From CAWVWD01 sp045106825 (lineage in GTDB: Bacteria > Bacteroidota > Bacteroidia > Chitinophagales > Saprospiraceae), in the NCBI GenBank assembly GCA_045106825.1, contig JBGCFH010000132.1, positions 1-57,518 of the forward strand: a stretch of 57,518 nt of DNA, read 5' to 3'. Positions 1-8,035 of the stretch are shown here, one piece after another. Under the pieces are notes generated by a model, which worked only from the letters and a program-made list of their open reading frames with translations, had not been told where the DNA came from and did no database searches. The position numbers and the translations under genes were made by a program. The stretch's first letter is position 1; each line of letters opens with the position of its first letter.

Positions 1-136
1 AAACCATTTTTTCTACCAATTATTAGAAAATCTGCGTGAATCTGCGTGAATCTGCGTGAATCTGCGTGAAAAAAGCATTTTGCGAAGCAAAATTTAGCAA
101 TTGTGATTTCTATTTTACGTTTCAGCGAAACGTGAA
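1..136. repeat. Right half of a palindromic interspersed repeat, window start
   Basis: It carries four perfect tandem copies of tctgcgtgaa at 31-70. These are followed by a short palindrome (attttgcgaagcaaaat) and a terminal tttcagcgaaacg. The same sequence recurs at 57393-57518 with three 10-bp units instead of four. A reverse-oriented relative with six units lies at 46250-46450. The left half of this copy would lie outside the window. A decayed remnant (aatctgtgttaatctgcgtg) lies at about 216-237. Confidence 0.9.
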
Positions 137-241
137 TAATATCTAAGTTATCACAAAAATCATCATTCTCCAAAAATCAGATTTCACAATATCTCAGAAC
201 AGAAAATTTACGATAAATCTGTGTTAATCTGCGTGAACAAA

Positions 242-721
242 TTACTCCGAAAACAAACCATTGTCTTCTTTACTACTATCAAAAACCCGTAAACCAACAA
301 CTGTTGCTTCAGCCGTTTTTTCGCCATTTGCAAACACATCACAAGTCAAAACTGTTTTTCGACCTTTGATTTCGGTGACTTTTGCACGAAGTTCGATTTG
401 AGCATCGTTGAGCGTTGGCTTGAGATATTTTACGGTCAAAGTCCCTGTGGCATAACGATATTCTGGAAGTGAATCGAGTTCACGGTTTTCATTGCGATAA
501 GCAGCAGCCATCGACGTACACATACAATGACAATCAACCAAAGACGCTAAAATTCCACCATTCAGTAGATTTTTCCAACCTTGAAATTTGTCTTGTGATG
601 TCCACTGACAAACCGCTTCATCGCCTTCCCAATAACTCATAATATTCAATCCATCTTCGTGTGATTTTCCACAACCGAAACAGATGTTTCCTGGCATATA
701 ATCTTGAAAATACTTTTTCAT
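242..721 (-). CDS. PaaI-family hotdog acyl-CoA thioesterase
   Basis: Predicted cytoplasmic hotdog-fold thioesterase of 159 aa that hydrolyses an acyl-CoA; the substrate is not readable from sequence. The N-terminus has the CFGCGKSHEDGLNI segment typical of PaaI-like proteins annotated as having a CxxCG start. The central helix region NGGILASLVDCHC corresponds to the family's HGG(I/V) active-site helix, with Asn in place of His. The strand TGTLTVKYLKPT is also typical. It is the last gene of a minus-strand run after the TolC and adaptor genes, but 121 bp of inverted-repeat DNA separates it from the adaptor, so co-transcription is uncertain. Family assignment is firm; function within it is not. 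Confidence 0.85.
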   Translation of the reverse strand: MKKYFQDYMPGNICFGCGKSHEDGLNIMSYWEGDEAVCQWTSQDKFQGWKNLLNGGILASLVDCHCMCTSMAAAYRNENRELDSLPEYRYATGTLTVKYLKPTLNDAQIELRAKVTEIKGRKTVLTCDVFANGEKTAEATVVGLRVFDSSKEDNGLFSE

Positions 722-726
722 TTGTT

Positions 727-839
727 ATAATTGTATCGCTTCGATGATTGTGTAATTGTGTCGCTTCGATGATTGTTAATCGAATATTCGTCTAAACAAT
801 CATACAATTGCGACGAAGGAGCAACACAATCACACAATG
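727..839. repeat. Imperfect inverted repeat of short words between two genes
   Basis: The left side repeats words of the type attgtgtcgcttcgatgatt and the right side carries their approximate complement (aacaatcatacaattgcgac). It fills the spacer between the adaptor gene and the thioesterase gene and could fold into a long imperfect hairpin. No gene is seen in it. Confidence 0.7.
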
Positions 840-842
840 ATT

Positions 843-2165
843 TTAATCCTCTTTTTGTCCAAACAATTCATCTTTATCGACTTTAATGACTTTTTTGCCG
901 CTTTCTAATTTTCGCATGATTGCATCATAAGGTTCGATAACGATTTCTTCTTTGCCTTTCAAGCCAGAAGTAATTTCGATGTATTTATCATCCTGAATAC
1001 CTGTTTTGATTTCAATCATTCCAACGGTATCAGCACTGTAAACAAAGACAACTTCTAACTTTTCGTCATTATTCTCTTCATCATCACGAGTAGTTACGGC
1101 TTGAATCGGTAAGGTTAAAATATCTGCTTTTGTATTCGTTTTGATGTCAACAGAAGCGGACATACCTGGACGAAATGGAAAACGAACTTTGTTTTTTATG
1201 TCTCTATACGAACTCGGATCTATACGAACGGTAACCGTGAAATTCGTAACTTGATCGGTCGAAGTTGCACTTAAAACACTTTGTGCAGAGTTCGCAATTT
1301 CTGTAACTTTCCCTGAGAATGTTTCGCCTAAATAGGCATCAACTTCAATATCAACTTCATCTTTAAGATTTACACGATTGACATCATTTTCACTTACATC
1401 AACTTGAACCTCCATTGTATTCATATTCGCAATACGCAAAATCTCCGTTCCTGTCATCTGTAATGTTCCGACAACACGTTCACCTTTTTCTACATTTAAT
1501 AAAGAAACAATACCATTTGCAGGTGCATAAATGCTTGTTCTTGCCAAGTTTTCTTTCGCCTCTTTGACGGATGCTTCAGCAGAAGCAGCATTAAATTGTG
1601 CCGCTTTTACACTTTCTTTTGCTGCTGTAATATTAGCTTCCGCTGATTTTACATTAGCTTCGGCAGTTAATACTTGTGTTTCTGTTTGCTCATAATCTGC
1701 TTGTGAGACGATGCCTTCTTTTTTTAATTTAATATTACGATTATGTGCATTTTGAGCATTGACTAATTGAGCATTGACTTGTGCTAAGTTTGCTTCAAGC
1801 TGTGCAACTTGCGAACGAGAGTTGGCAATTTGTGCTTTTGATGAATTAGCATTGGCAACCAAACGCTCAAAAGATGCTTGATACGTTTCAGGATTGATAC
1901 GTAATAACAGCTGACCTTTCGTAACTGAATCGCCTTCTTCTACCAACAATTCAACGATTTCACCTGAAACATCAGAACTGATTTTCACTTCAAATTCTGG
2001 GTAAATCTTTCCACTTGCAGATACGACTTCTGTAATCGAACGCTTTTCCACCTTTTCGGTCGTGACTTTGATTCCACGCTCTTTTTTATTACCAAAAATA
2101 GCTGCAACTGCGACTAAAATAACCACAACCGCCAACAAAATCCATATCGTTTTATTTTTTTTCAT
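843..2165 (-). CDS. Efflux periplasmic adaptor subunit (HlyD/MacA-type membrane fusion protein)
   Basis: Periplasmic adaptor that bridges an inner-membrane pump to a TolC-type channel. Visible parts are an N-terminal membrane anchor (residues about 7-25), a first lipoyl half-motif (SGEIVELLVEEGDSVTKGQ, about 67-85), a long Ala/Gln/Glu-rich coiled-coil hairpin (about 95-205), and the second lipoyl half (NGIVSLLNVEKGERV). Beta-barrel and membrane-proximal domains follow (FRPGMSASVDIKT near 330). At 440 aa it is normal for the MacA/HlyD family. It lies 95 bp downstream of the tolC-like gene on the same strand. The expected ABC ATPase/permease (MacB-type) or RND pump is not next to it, which is unusual. 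Which pump it serves is unknown. Confidence 0.92.
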   Translation of the reverse strand: MKKNKTIWILLAVVVILVAVAAIFGNKKERGIKVTTEKVEKRSITEVVSASGKIYPEFEVKISSDVSGEIVELLVEEGDSVTKGQLLLRINPETYQASFERLVANANSSKAQIANSRSQVAQLEANLAQVNAQLVNAQNAHNRNIKLKKEGIVSQADYEQTETQVLTAEANVKSAEANITAAKESVKAAQFNAASAEASVKEAKENLARTSIYAPANGIVSLLNVEKGERVVGTLQMTGTEILRIANMNTMEVQVDVSENDVNRVNLKDEVDIEVDAYLGETFSGKVTEIANSAQSVLSATSTDQVTNFTVTVRIDPSSYRDIKNKVRFPFRPGMSASVDIKTNTKADILTLPIQAVTTRDDEENNDEKLEVVFVYSADTVGMIEIKTGIQDDKYIEITSGLKGKEEIVIEPYDAIMRKLESGKKVIKVDKDELFGQKED

Positions 2166-2171
2166 TTTTTA

Positions 2172-2253
2172 GATGTTCAATTGTTTGAATGTTCGAGTGT
2201 TCGAGTGTTGAACAAAACATTTGAACAATCAAACACTCGAACATTTAAACATC
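2172..2253. repeat. Inverted repeat built of gttcgagtgtt-type words
   Basis: The left arm (gatgtt...atgttcgagtgtt) and right arm (aacactcgaacatttaaacatc) are complementary. The same vocabulary recurs at 18679-18768. It fills the tolC-adaptor spacer and can form a hairpin in the transcript. Confidence 0.75.
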
Positions 2254-2260
2254 AAAAATA

Positions 2261-3616
2261 CTATTTCAACGTTATATTTTTACCTTGATAAAAGTCTAAT
2301 ATTTTTAATTTGAAGATGTAATCGTATTTTGCAATCACCGTATTAAACTTTGCAGTTTCTAAATTATTACGAGAAGTATTAAATTCTAAAAGTGTTGAAG
2401 AACCTAATTCGTAGCGTTTTTTCGTATTATCAAAAGCCTTTTGAGAAGCATCCAATGTGCGTTGAGCTGCTTGCATTTGTTTTGCTGCTGCTTTCGCATT
2501 GGCGAAAGCCAGTTGTACTTGTGTTTCTAATGCTTGACGAACACGTCTATTAGATATTTGTTGTGTCAATTGACTGAGTTTAGCTTGTTCGACGGCTGCT
2601 TTTGTCGAACCTCTATCGTAGATAGGAATCGAAACAAATACACCTATAGAACCACTTAAATTATTATTAAACTGCTCAAGATAACCTATTCCGTTTAATG
2701 CTTGAGTGACGTTTGCGTAATTAGTTCCTGTATTTGCACTTAGATTTACAGAAGGTAACTTTCCAGCTTTCGCCAATTCAATATCTATTTCTGAACTTTT
2801 GAGTTGTATTTCACCAGCTTTGATACTTGGCTGATTTGCAACTGCACGTTGAACGATTGTACTATAAGGTTGTAATATCAACGATTCTGGTGGTGGAATC
2901 GGAATATTTGGCTGCTCAATTTTAAAATCTTGACTCATAGGAATTTGTAACAACGTTTTTAACGTTAAATACGTTTGATCAACGGAGTTTTCGGCTGTAA
3001 CCAGACTTTGTTCATTACGTGCGACTTGTGCTTCTGCCTCGTATTTATCTGCTTCAGGCAATGAACCGACACGTATTAATTTATTGATGCGTTCCAATTG
3101 TTGTTCGGATTCTGTCAACGTAATCTTCGCATTATTTTCTTGCTCGATAGCTAACAGAATCGCTAAATAAGCAGAGGCAACATCTAAAGCAACATCACGA
3201 CGAGCTTGTTCTAAATTTGTTTTACTAATTTCTCTTTGAAGTTCGCTTTTCGCAATAGTGTTTTGAAGTCGTCCACCGTTATAAATCGTCAATCCCGAAC
3301 TCAATCCAATATTATTAGTCAAAGAATTTGTAGTAATAAATTCATTGGTTACAGGATTAATAAAGCGACCTAAATTATAGTTAAGTCCAGTACTTGCACT
3401 AAGATTTGGATAACGACTGAGTTTATCTCTTTCTAAACTGATTTCGGCTTGTTGCACACCGATTTGAGATTCTTGAATCGTTAAACTTTGTTTTTCTGCT
3501 TGACTAATACATTTTTCCAGTGACCAAGAATCACCTTGACTTATTCCAGAAAATGGCAAGAAGAACAGTAAAAATATACTTATTCCAAAACCTTGAAGGG
3601 TTGAGTATTTTATCAT
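2261..3616 (-). CDS. TolC-family outer membrane efflux channel
   Basis: Outer-membrane channel subunit of a tripartite efflux system, 451 aa. The N-terminus is a signal peptide (hydrophobic run about 8-26 ending near ISQGDS). Two OEP repeats follow: the first starts around SLEKCISQAEKQSLTIQ and the second around TIVQRAVANQPSIKAGEIQ. Each ends in long Gln/Ala-rich helices such as RTLDASQKAFDNTKKRYELG, the usual signature of the TolC alpha-barrel. It is the first gene of a minus-strand pair with the adaptor gene. No inner-membrane pump gene follows, so this looks like an outer/adaptor pair separated from its transporter. Confidence 0.93.
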   Translation of the reverse strand: MIKYSTLQGFGISIFLLFFLPFSGISQGDSWSLEKCISQAEKQSLTIQESQIGVQQAEISLERDKLSRYPNLSASTGLNYNLGRFINPVTNEFITTNSLTNNIGLSSGLTIYNGGRLQNTIAKSELQREISKTNLEQARRDVALDVASAYLAILLAIEQENNAKITLTESEQQLERINKLIRVGSLPEADKYEAEAQVARNEQSLVTAENSVDQTYLTLKTLLQIPMSQDFKIEQPNIPIPPPESLILQPYSTIVQRAVANQPSIKAGEIQLKSSEIDIELAKAGKLPSVNLSANTGTNYANVTQALNGIGYLEQFNNNLSGSIGVFVSIPIYDRGSTKAAVEQAKLSQLTQQISNRRVRQALETQVQLAFANAKAAAKQMQAAQRTLDASQKAFDNTKKRYELGSSTLLEFNTSRNNLETAKFNTVIAKYDYIFKLKILDFYQGKNITLK

Positions 3617-3797
3617 ATTGATTGAATTTTATCATTCATTAATTTGAAGTACGAACTATTTTTAGATAGAACATCAATAATGCAATTGTAAACATAAGCC
3701 CACAGATGACCGAACTTTTTATATTAATGAAAATAAAATCAAGATGAAGTTGTTTAGAATGTAACGATTAATAATTCTTGCAATAAAAAAGAAACAA

Positions 3798-4880
3798 TTA
3801 TTGTACTTCGCCCATGACGAAAGCTACTAAGCCCAAAATTGCAATAATCAACAATACAAAAACCGTAATTTTAATCCACGAATAAGGTTTTTCGCCACCA
3901 ACTCGACCCGTTTGCCCATTAATAACAAATTGAAATGTTTTATTATTAAAACGATAAGCAGCAACCCAAACAGGTAAAATAATATGCTTAAAAGTTTGGT
4001 CGTGTTTTTCAGTATTGATATTTAGGTTTCGGTAAGTATCACCGCCCAAACGAGAAATACACATACCACGAATTCGAGCATCCATGATTTTATCGGCAAT
4101 GTCATAACCATTATCAACTTCGACATTATAAATTTCGGCATTCCAACCCAAAATCAATCTTGGATCAAAATTAATAACTTCGTCTAATCGGTAAGAAGTC
4201 AGAATACGTTGAAACTTTGGATTGTCCAAACCTTCAGAAGAAGGCACTAAAACATCATCAAAAAAATGTGCTAATGAACCGCTTCTACGTTGCCAACGTA
4301 TTTTTTGAACTTGCTGGGTTTGCATTTTGCCATTGACACGAACCCTTCTTGTTTCATAATAATAATGACCTGCTTCGCCAGTCCAATTAGATTCTGTTTT
4401 TGCGTCAAATGTCCAAAAAGGAATATAAATGCCGTTGAGTTCTTCTAAGTTTGCCATTTTTTTGAGCTTACTCGGATGAAACCAACCTTTAGCAATCCAT
4501 TCTTTGAATTTTTCAATCGCTTCTTTTTTCGGAATTTGAAATGGTAAAATTCCGTTGGGTTGAATTAAGTTATGATTATAAGCTTCTACATTTATTTTTT
4601 TTGAAGCACAAAATGGACATTCTGATTCAACAGCCGTTTGTTCGACCATTGTATTTGCACCACAATTATCGCAATGCAATACTTTTTCGCCATATTCTTC
4701 TGGCGAAAATTGAGCTGCTTTCAAGACGGCTTCTCGTAAGTCTTGTTCAATCACTTCATCGCTATTGCGATTTACATCTTCTGTGTAACCACAATAATCA
4801 CAAGCTAACATTTGCTTTTCAGCAGAAAATAACAGTTTTCCACCACAAGAAGGACACGGATTGTTGAGAACGTTCGCCAT
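3798..4880 (-). CDS. Double zinc-ribbon protein with C-terminal membrane anchor
   Basis: The protein of about 360 aa starts with two zinc ribbons: CPSCGG paired with CDYCGY, then CDNCGA paired with CPFCAS. A large globular region follows, rich in aromatic and basic residues (GHYYYETRRVRVNGKMQTQQ). It ends in one membrane helix (WIKITVFVLLIIAILGLVAF). Homologues are often labelled TFIIB-type zinc ribbon or PriA-like, but no helicase motif is present, so that label should not be read as function. I chose ATG 4880 because ribbon one begins directly after it; the longer reading adds 18 residues unlike the family. Role unknown; possibly a membrane-tethered scaffold. Confidence 0.75.
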   Translation of the reverse strand: MANVLNNPCPSCGGKLLFSAEKQMLACDYCGYTEDVNRNSDEVIEQDLREAVLKAAQFSPEEYGEKVLHCDNCGANTMVEQTAVESECPFCASKKINVEAYNHNLIQPNGILPFQIPKKEAIEKFKEWIAKGWFHPSKLKKMANLEELNGIYIPFWTFDAKTESNWTGEAGHYYYETRRVRVNGKMQTQQVQKIRWQRRSGSLAHFFDDVLVPSSEGLDNPKFQRILTSYRLDEVINFDPRLILGWNAEIYNVEVDNGYDIADKIMDARIRGMCISRLGGDTYRNLNINTEKHDQTFKHIILPVWVAAYRFNNKTFQFVINGQTGRVGGEKPYSWIKITVFVLLIIAILGLVAFVMGEVQ

Positions 4881-5177
4881 AGTTTTTTGTATAAAATATA
4901 AGGTATAAAGTAGGAGGTGTTTTATTGAAAACATTATTTACTTTATTCATTAAAAGCTAATTTAGGGAATCTATTGTAAAGTTGAAAATTGGCATCTACA
5001 AATTACAGATTTTATCAAATTAAAAAATACTTTACTCTTTTATCGAAAATTCGTAATTTGCAGATTCAAACAATCTAAAAAAAAATTTGGTTAGCTATCT
5101 ACTATTTAAAGTATAAATAGAAACGGAACGATTTAATAGCCGTCAACCGTTTGCCGTCAACCGTCAATCGTTAGAAA

Positions 5178-6884
5178 ATGACATCAAAAGAATTTGCAGC
5201 CTTTTTAGAATCACCAGAAAGTGACCAATTTTCAGTGGAGCAAATTGAAAACATGCTTCAACAATATCCTTATGTTCAAAGTTTACGTATTGCGTTTTTG
5301 AAAAAACTCCGTTTATCCAATCATCCAGACTTTGAAAAACATTTGCATAAAACAGCGACTTATGCTTATGATAGAGTTTTTTTGAAACATTATATTAATA
5401 AAGAACCGATTTATATCATCGAATATCCTGCGATGAAAGTAGAGGCAGAACAATTGGAAACACTGGAATTGATGCCTTTGGATAAATTACAAAGTGAAAA
5501 AGTCGAACATTCTATTTTTGATAATATTGTTGATAGACCTGAGCAAAAACAACAATTGGCATTTCCTTCTGATGATTGGGAAGAAGCCGTCGAAGATGAC
5601 TTCTTAGATAATATGGAAGATGCAATGAATAATATTGAAAATGAAGTTGTTGAAGAAACAGCGGAAAACGTTGCTGAAAATGAAATAGAAACTGTTGAAG
5701 AATTGATTGAAAATGAAGTGGTTGAAACGGTTGAACATGTCGAGGAAACAGCAGAAAACGTTGCTGAAAATGAAATAGAAACTGTTGAAGAATTGATTGA
5801 AAATGAAGTGGTTGAAACGGTTGAACATGTTGAGGAAACAGCAGCAGAAGTTGTTGAAAATGAAATAGAAACTGTTGAAGAATTGATTGAAAATGAAGTT
5901 ATTGAAACGGTTGAAGATGTTGAAACAGCAGAAGAAGTTGTTGAAAATGATGTAGAAACAGCTGAAGAATTGATTGAAAATGAAGTTGTTGAAACGGTTG
6001 AAGATGTTGTTTCGGAAGATGTAGAAGATTCAGTAGAAAGAACAAGTAATTTGGAACTTCAAAATATCATTTTAGAAAGTAAAAAAATGGAGTTACACGC
6101 TCCAATCGAAGAAGATATTGATAATTTGTTGCATGAAGATGTTTTAGAAAAATTAGATGATGAAATTGAATTTGGATTTGAAATTGATAAAAATATCATT
6201 AATGACCATGATGATTTTTCGTTGTTTGATAAGGTAAAACATCATCATCATCATGACGAAGAACATGACGAAGAACATGAGCACGACTTAGAAATAAAAC
6301 CGTTGCATCAAGTTATTCATGAGCAAATAAACGAAGAAAAAACGGATGATGAAATAGATCCGGTTAAGTCATATGAAGAGGAAAATAATGATGAATTATC
6401 TCCTGATAATATTTTTTCTAAAGAGGAATTAATTGAGCAAGGCGGTTTGTATTTCTTAGACGAAATACCTCAAAATGATGAACCAGAACTTGTAGAGGAA
6501 GAGGAAAAAATAGAAGTTGTCAAACCAATGGAACAACTCAAAACAACACTTATTGAGACTGAAAAAGATCCAGAAGAATTACCTTTGGAAGAAGAGGAAG
6601 AGGTAATGTCTTCAACTAAAAATGTAGATGAAATTCGAGCGACATTGTTTAATAAGACAACAAATAAACAGATAAAAAAACAACAAATTAAGATTGCTTT
6701 AAAACGAATTTCAAAAATTCCGTTGAGTGAAATTGAAGTGATTACAGAAACTTATGGCAATCTTTTGGCAAAACAAGGTAAAATTGAACATGCAATTCGA
6801 TTGTATCAACAATTAATTTTGAAAAATCCACAAAAAAAGGTTTACTTTGCAGCCAAAATTAAACAGTTAATTAAAAAAATCTAA
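5178..6884 (+). CDS. Very acidic tandem-repeat protein upstream of secG
   Basis: The 568-aa protein has three zones. The N-terminal 90 residues form a helical domain (LQQYPYVQSLRIAFLKKL, then HKTATYAYDRVFLKHYI). A long Glu/Val-rich zone holds about four copies of a 29-30-residue repeat (EIETVEELIENEVVETVEHV and variants; DNA 5652-6008), the first two nearly identical. A His/Asp/Glu cluster lies near residues 355-372 (five His in a row, then HDEEHDEEHEHD). The C-terminal 80 residues are basic and TPR-like (KQGKIEHAIRLYQQLILKNP). No signal peptide is seen. A gene with the same two end domains commonly precedes secG in Bacteroidota, but its function is not known to me; the middle zone varies in length by repeat expansion. 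Confidence 0.85.
   Translation: MTSKEFAAFLESPESDQFSVEQIENMLQQYPYVQSLRIAFLKKLRLSNHPDFEKHLHKTATYAYDRVFLKHYINKEPIYIIEYPAMKVEAEQLETLELMPLDKLQSEKVEHSIFDNIVDRPEQKQQLAFPSDDWEEAVEDDFLDNMEDAMNNIENEVVEETAENVAENEIETVEELIENEVVETVEHVEETAENVAENEIETVEELIENEVVETVEHVEETAAEVVENEIETVEELIENEVIETVEDVETAEEVVENDVETAEELIENEVVETVEDVVSEDVEDSVERTSNLELQNIILESKKMELHAPIEEDIDNLLHEDVLEKLDDEIEFGFEIDKNIINDHDDFSLFDKVKHHHHHDEEHDEEHEHDLEIKPLHQVIHEQINEEKTDDEIDPVKSYEEENNDELSPDNIFSKEELIEQGGLYFLDEIPQNDEPELVEEEEKIEVVKPMEQLKTTLIETEKDPEELPLEEEEEVMSSTKNVDEIRATLFNKTTNKQIKKQQIKIALKRISKIPLSEIEVITETYGNLLAKQGKIEHAIRLYQQLILKNPQKKVYFAAKIKQLIKKI
5652..6008 (+). repeat. 90-bp coding tandem repeat (about four copies)
   Basis: Units begin near 5652, 5742, 5832 and 5922 (the last is 87 bp). 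The first two are nearly identical at the DNA level and the later ones have diverged, which suggests recent in-frame duplication of the first unit. Each encodes a Glu/Val-rich amphipathic segment. Confidence 0.9.
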
Positions 6885-6965
6885 TTAAATTATGAGTTAT
6901 CAAAGGAAAAATCCTTTACTATTTTAACAATAATTCATAATTCATAATTAATAATTAAATAAGTT

Positions 6966-7280
6966 ATGATTACGTTATTAACAATATTGATTGCAGTAGT
7001 TTGTTTGTTATTGATGGGAGCAGTTTTGATTCAAAACCCAAAAGGTGGTGGATTAGATGCATCATTTGGTGGAGCAGGAAATCAAATGTTTGGTGCAGCG
7101 AAATCTACTGACTTTATTGAAAAAGCAACTTGGTTTTTGGCTGCTTTATTAGTTGTTTTATGTTTGGTGACAAGTTTGATTATTAAATCAGAGAATCCAG
7201 CACCTCCAACAGGAGAAAACAATATCGAATACCAAGTACCAACAAAAGAATTGAACGATAATGATACTTATTATATGTAA
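6966..7280 (+). CDS. secG: Preprotein translocase subunit SecG
   Basis: Small inner-membrane subunit of the SecYEG channel that assists protein export. At 104 aa it has the family layout: a first membrane helix (LLTILIAVVCLLLMGAVLI), the conserved cytoplasmic loop QNPKGGGLDASFGG, then KSTDFIEKATWFLAALLVVL as the second helix, and a polar tail. It lies 81 bp after the acidic repeat protein gene and is followed by a strong intrinsic terminator, so groES is transcribed separately. The secG-groES-groEL order is usual for Bacteroidota. Confidence 0.96.
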   Translation: MITLLTILIAVVCLLLMGAVLIQNPKGGGLDASFGGAGNQMFGAAKSTDFIEKATWFLAALLVVLCLVTSLIIKSENPAPPTGENNIEYQVPTKELNDNDTYYM

Positions 7281-7302
7281 TAATAATTTGTATTGAATGA
7301 AT

Positions 7303-7340
7303 AAAGCCACAAATGCTATCAAAGTGTTTGTGGCTTTTTA
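7303..7340 (+). terminator. Intrinsic terminator after secG
   Basis: Perfect 11-bp arms (aaagccacaaa and tttgtggcttt) with a 13-nt loop run straight into a T-rich stretch. It separates the secG unit from groES. Confidence 0.85.
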
Positions 7341-7363
7341 GTTTTTATTAAAATTAGATGAGC

Positions 7364-7383
7364 GTCAAATTGACAAATTGACA
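7364..7383 (+). promoter_or_regulatory. Repeated TTGAC palindrome upstream of groES
   Basis: The sequence gtcaaattgacaaattgaca contains a perfect palindrome (gtcaaattgac) with its right half repeated. A related caaatttgac half occurs at 7428-7437. Such a double site could bind a dimeric regulator. No CIRCE (TTAGCACTC-N9-GAGTGCTAA) element is present. This is a positional guess only. Confidence 0.3.
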
Positions 7384-7449
7384 TTTAAAAATAAAGTTTG
7401 TTTTTGCCAACTTTTTTACACTAACTGCAAATTTGACAGTATTTTCTAA

Positions 7450-7465
7450 TGGCATAAGAATCGCT
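7450..7465 (+). promoter_or_regulatory. Possible sigma-54 (-24/-12) promoter of groES
   Basis: The sequence tggcataagaatcgct matches the RpoN consensus TGGCAYRNNNNTTGCW at every fixed position except one (TC for TT before GC). The spacing of GG to GC is correct. It lies 86 bp before the groES start, on the right strand. The match could be chance in one spacer, but location and spacing are right. Confidence 0.4.
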
Positions 7466-7475
7466 AAAAGAATAC

Positions 7476-7494
7476 TATGACTTTTGAAGTCATA
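7476..7494 (+). promoter_or_regulatory. Short perfect hairpin in the groES leader
   Basis: Eight-bp arms (tatgactt and aagtcata) flank a 3-nt loop. It lies just downstream of the putative sigma-54 element, so it would sit at the 5' end of the transcript or act as an operator. It lacks a T-run, so it is not a terminator. Confidence 0.45.
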
Positions 7495-7550
7495 AAATAA
7501 ATAAAACGAAAATTAATTTACTAATCTAAATTATAAAAATAGTTTGCTTT

Positions 7551-7820
7551 ATGATGAAGCCTATTAACGACAGAGTAGTAGTAAAGCCTTTTCCAGCAGA
7601 GGAAAAAACGACAGGCGGAATTATCATCCCAGACACAGCTAAAGAAAAACCACAAAAAGGTGAAATCGTAGCTGTAGGTCCAGGAAAAGATGGAAATGCA
7701 ATGACTGTTCAAGTTGGTGATGTTGTACTTTATGGTAAGTATGGTGGTCAAGAACTTTCTTACGAAGGTACAGATTACTTAATTATGCGTGAAGATGATA
7801 TTTTAGTTATACTTGATTAG
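7551..7820 (+). CDS. groES: Co-chaperonin GroES
   Basis: The heptameric lid of the GroEL folding chamber, 89 aa. It has the family's N-terminus (KPINDRVVVKPFPAEEKTTG), the mobile-loop glycines GGIIIPDTAKEKPQ, and the conserved end YGGQELSYEGTDYLIMREDD. Two ATGs in tandem (7551 and 7554) are both possible starts. groEL follows 215 bp later on the same strand; that spacer holds a long inverted repeat, so the two may be one transcript with a structured spacer. Regulation may involve the sigma-54-like site upstream. Confidence 0.97.
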   Translation: MMKPINDRVVVKPFPAEEKTTGGIIIPDTAKEKPQKGEIVAVGPGKDGNAMTVQVGDVVLYGKYGGQELSYEGTDYLIMREDDILVILD

Positions 7821-7957
7821 TAGTTAGTGATTAGTGATTAGTCGCTGACACTTAATTCCTAATCTTATTAACTACATATTCAAATAACTTCTAATCTTTC
7901 AAAATCGTAGTTGTTATTTCGGTGAAAATGTGACTAATCACTAATCACCAATTACTA
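7818..7957. repeat. Inverted repeat of tagtgattagt words between groES and groEL
   Basis: The left arm 7818-7843 (repeated tagtgattagtgattagtc words) is complementary to 7932-7957, with few mismatches, around a loop of about 90 nt. It overlaps the groES stop codon. It could form a large stem in a groES-groEL transcript or affect mRNA decay. Confidence 0.75.
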
Positions 7958-8035
7958 CGTAACAAAACTTAGAAAAGACGGAAAGCCAAACCGTTGCTAA
8001 CAAATTCTTTAAAGAACAAATAAAATACTAAAATC

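Noticed and set aside
31..70. A CRISPR array, from the tandem tctgcgtgaa copies
   Set aside because: The 10-bp units are contiguous with no spacers, far shorter than CRISPR repeats, and no cas gene is nearby.
3798..4880. PriA helicase
   Set aside because: Zinc ribbons are present, but there is no helicase motif and a membrane anchor is at the C-terminus.
5604..5828. A minus-strand gene opposite the acidic repeats
   Set aside because: Asn/Phe-rich periodic product of the complementary strand of the 90-bp repeats; no independent support.
7341..7550. A CIRCE/HrcA operator upstream of groES
   Set aside because: No TTAGCACTC-N9-GAGTGCTAA-like sequence is present in this spacer.
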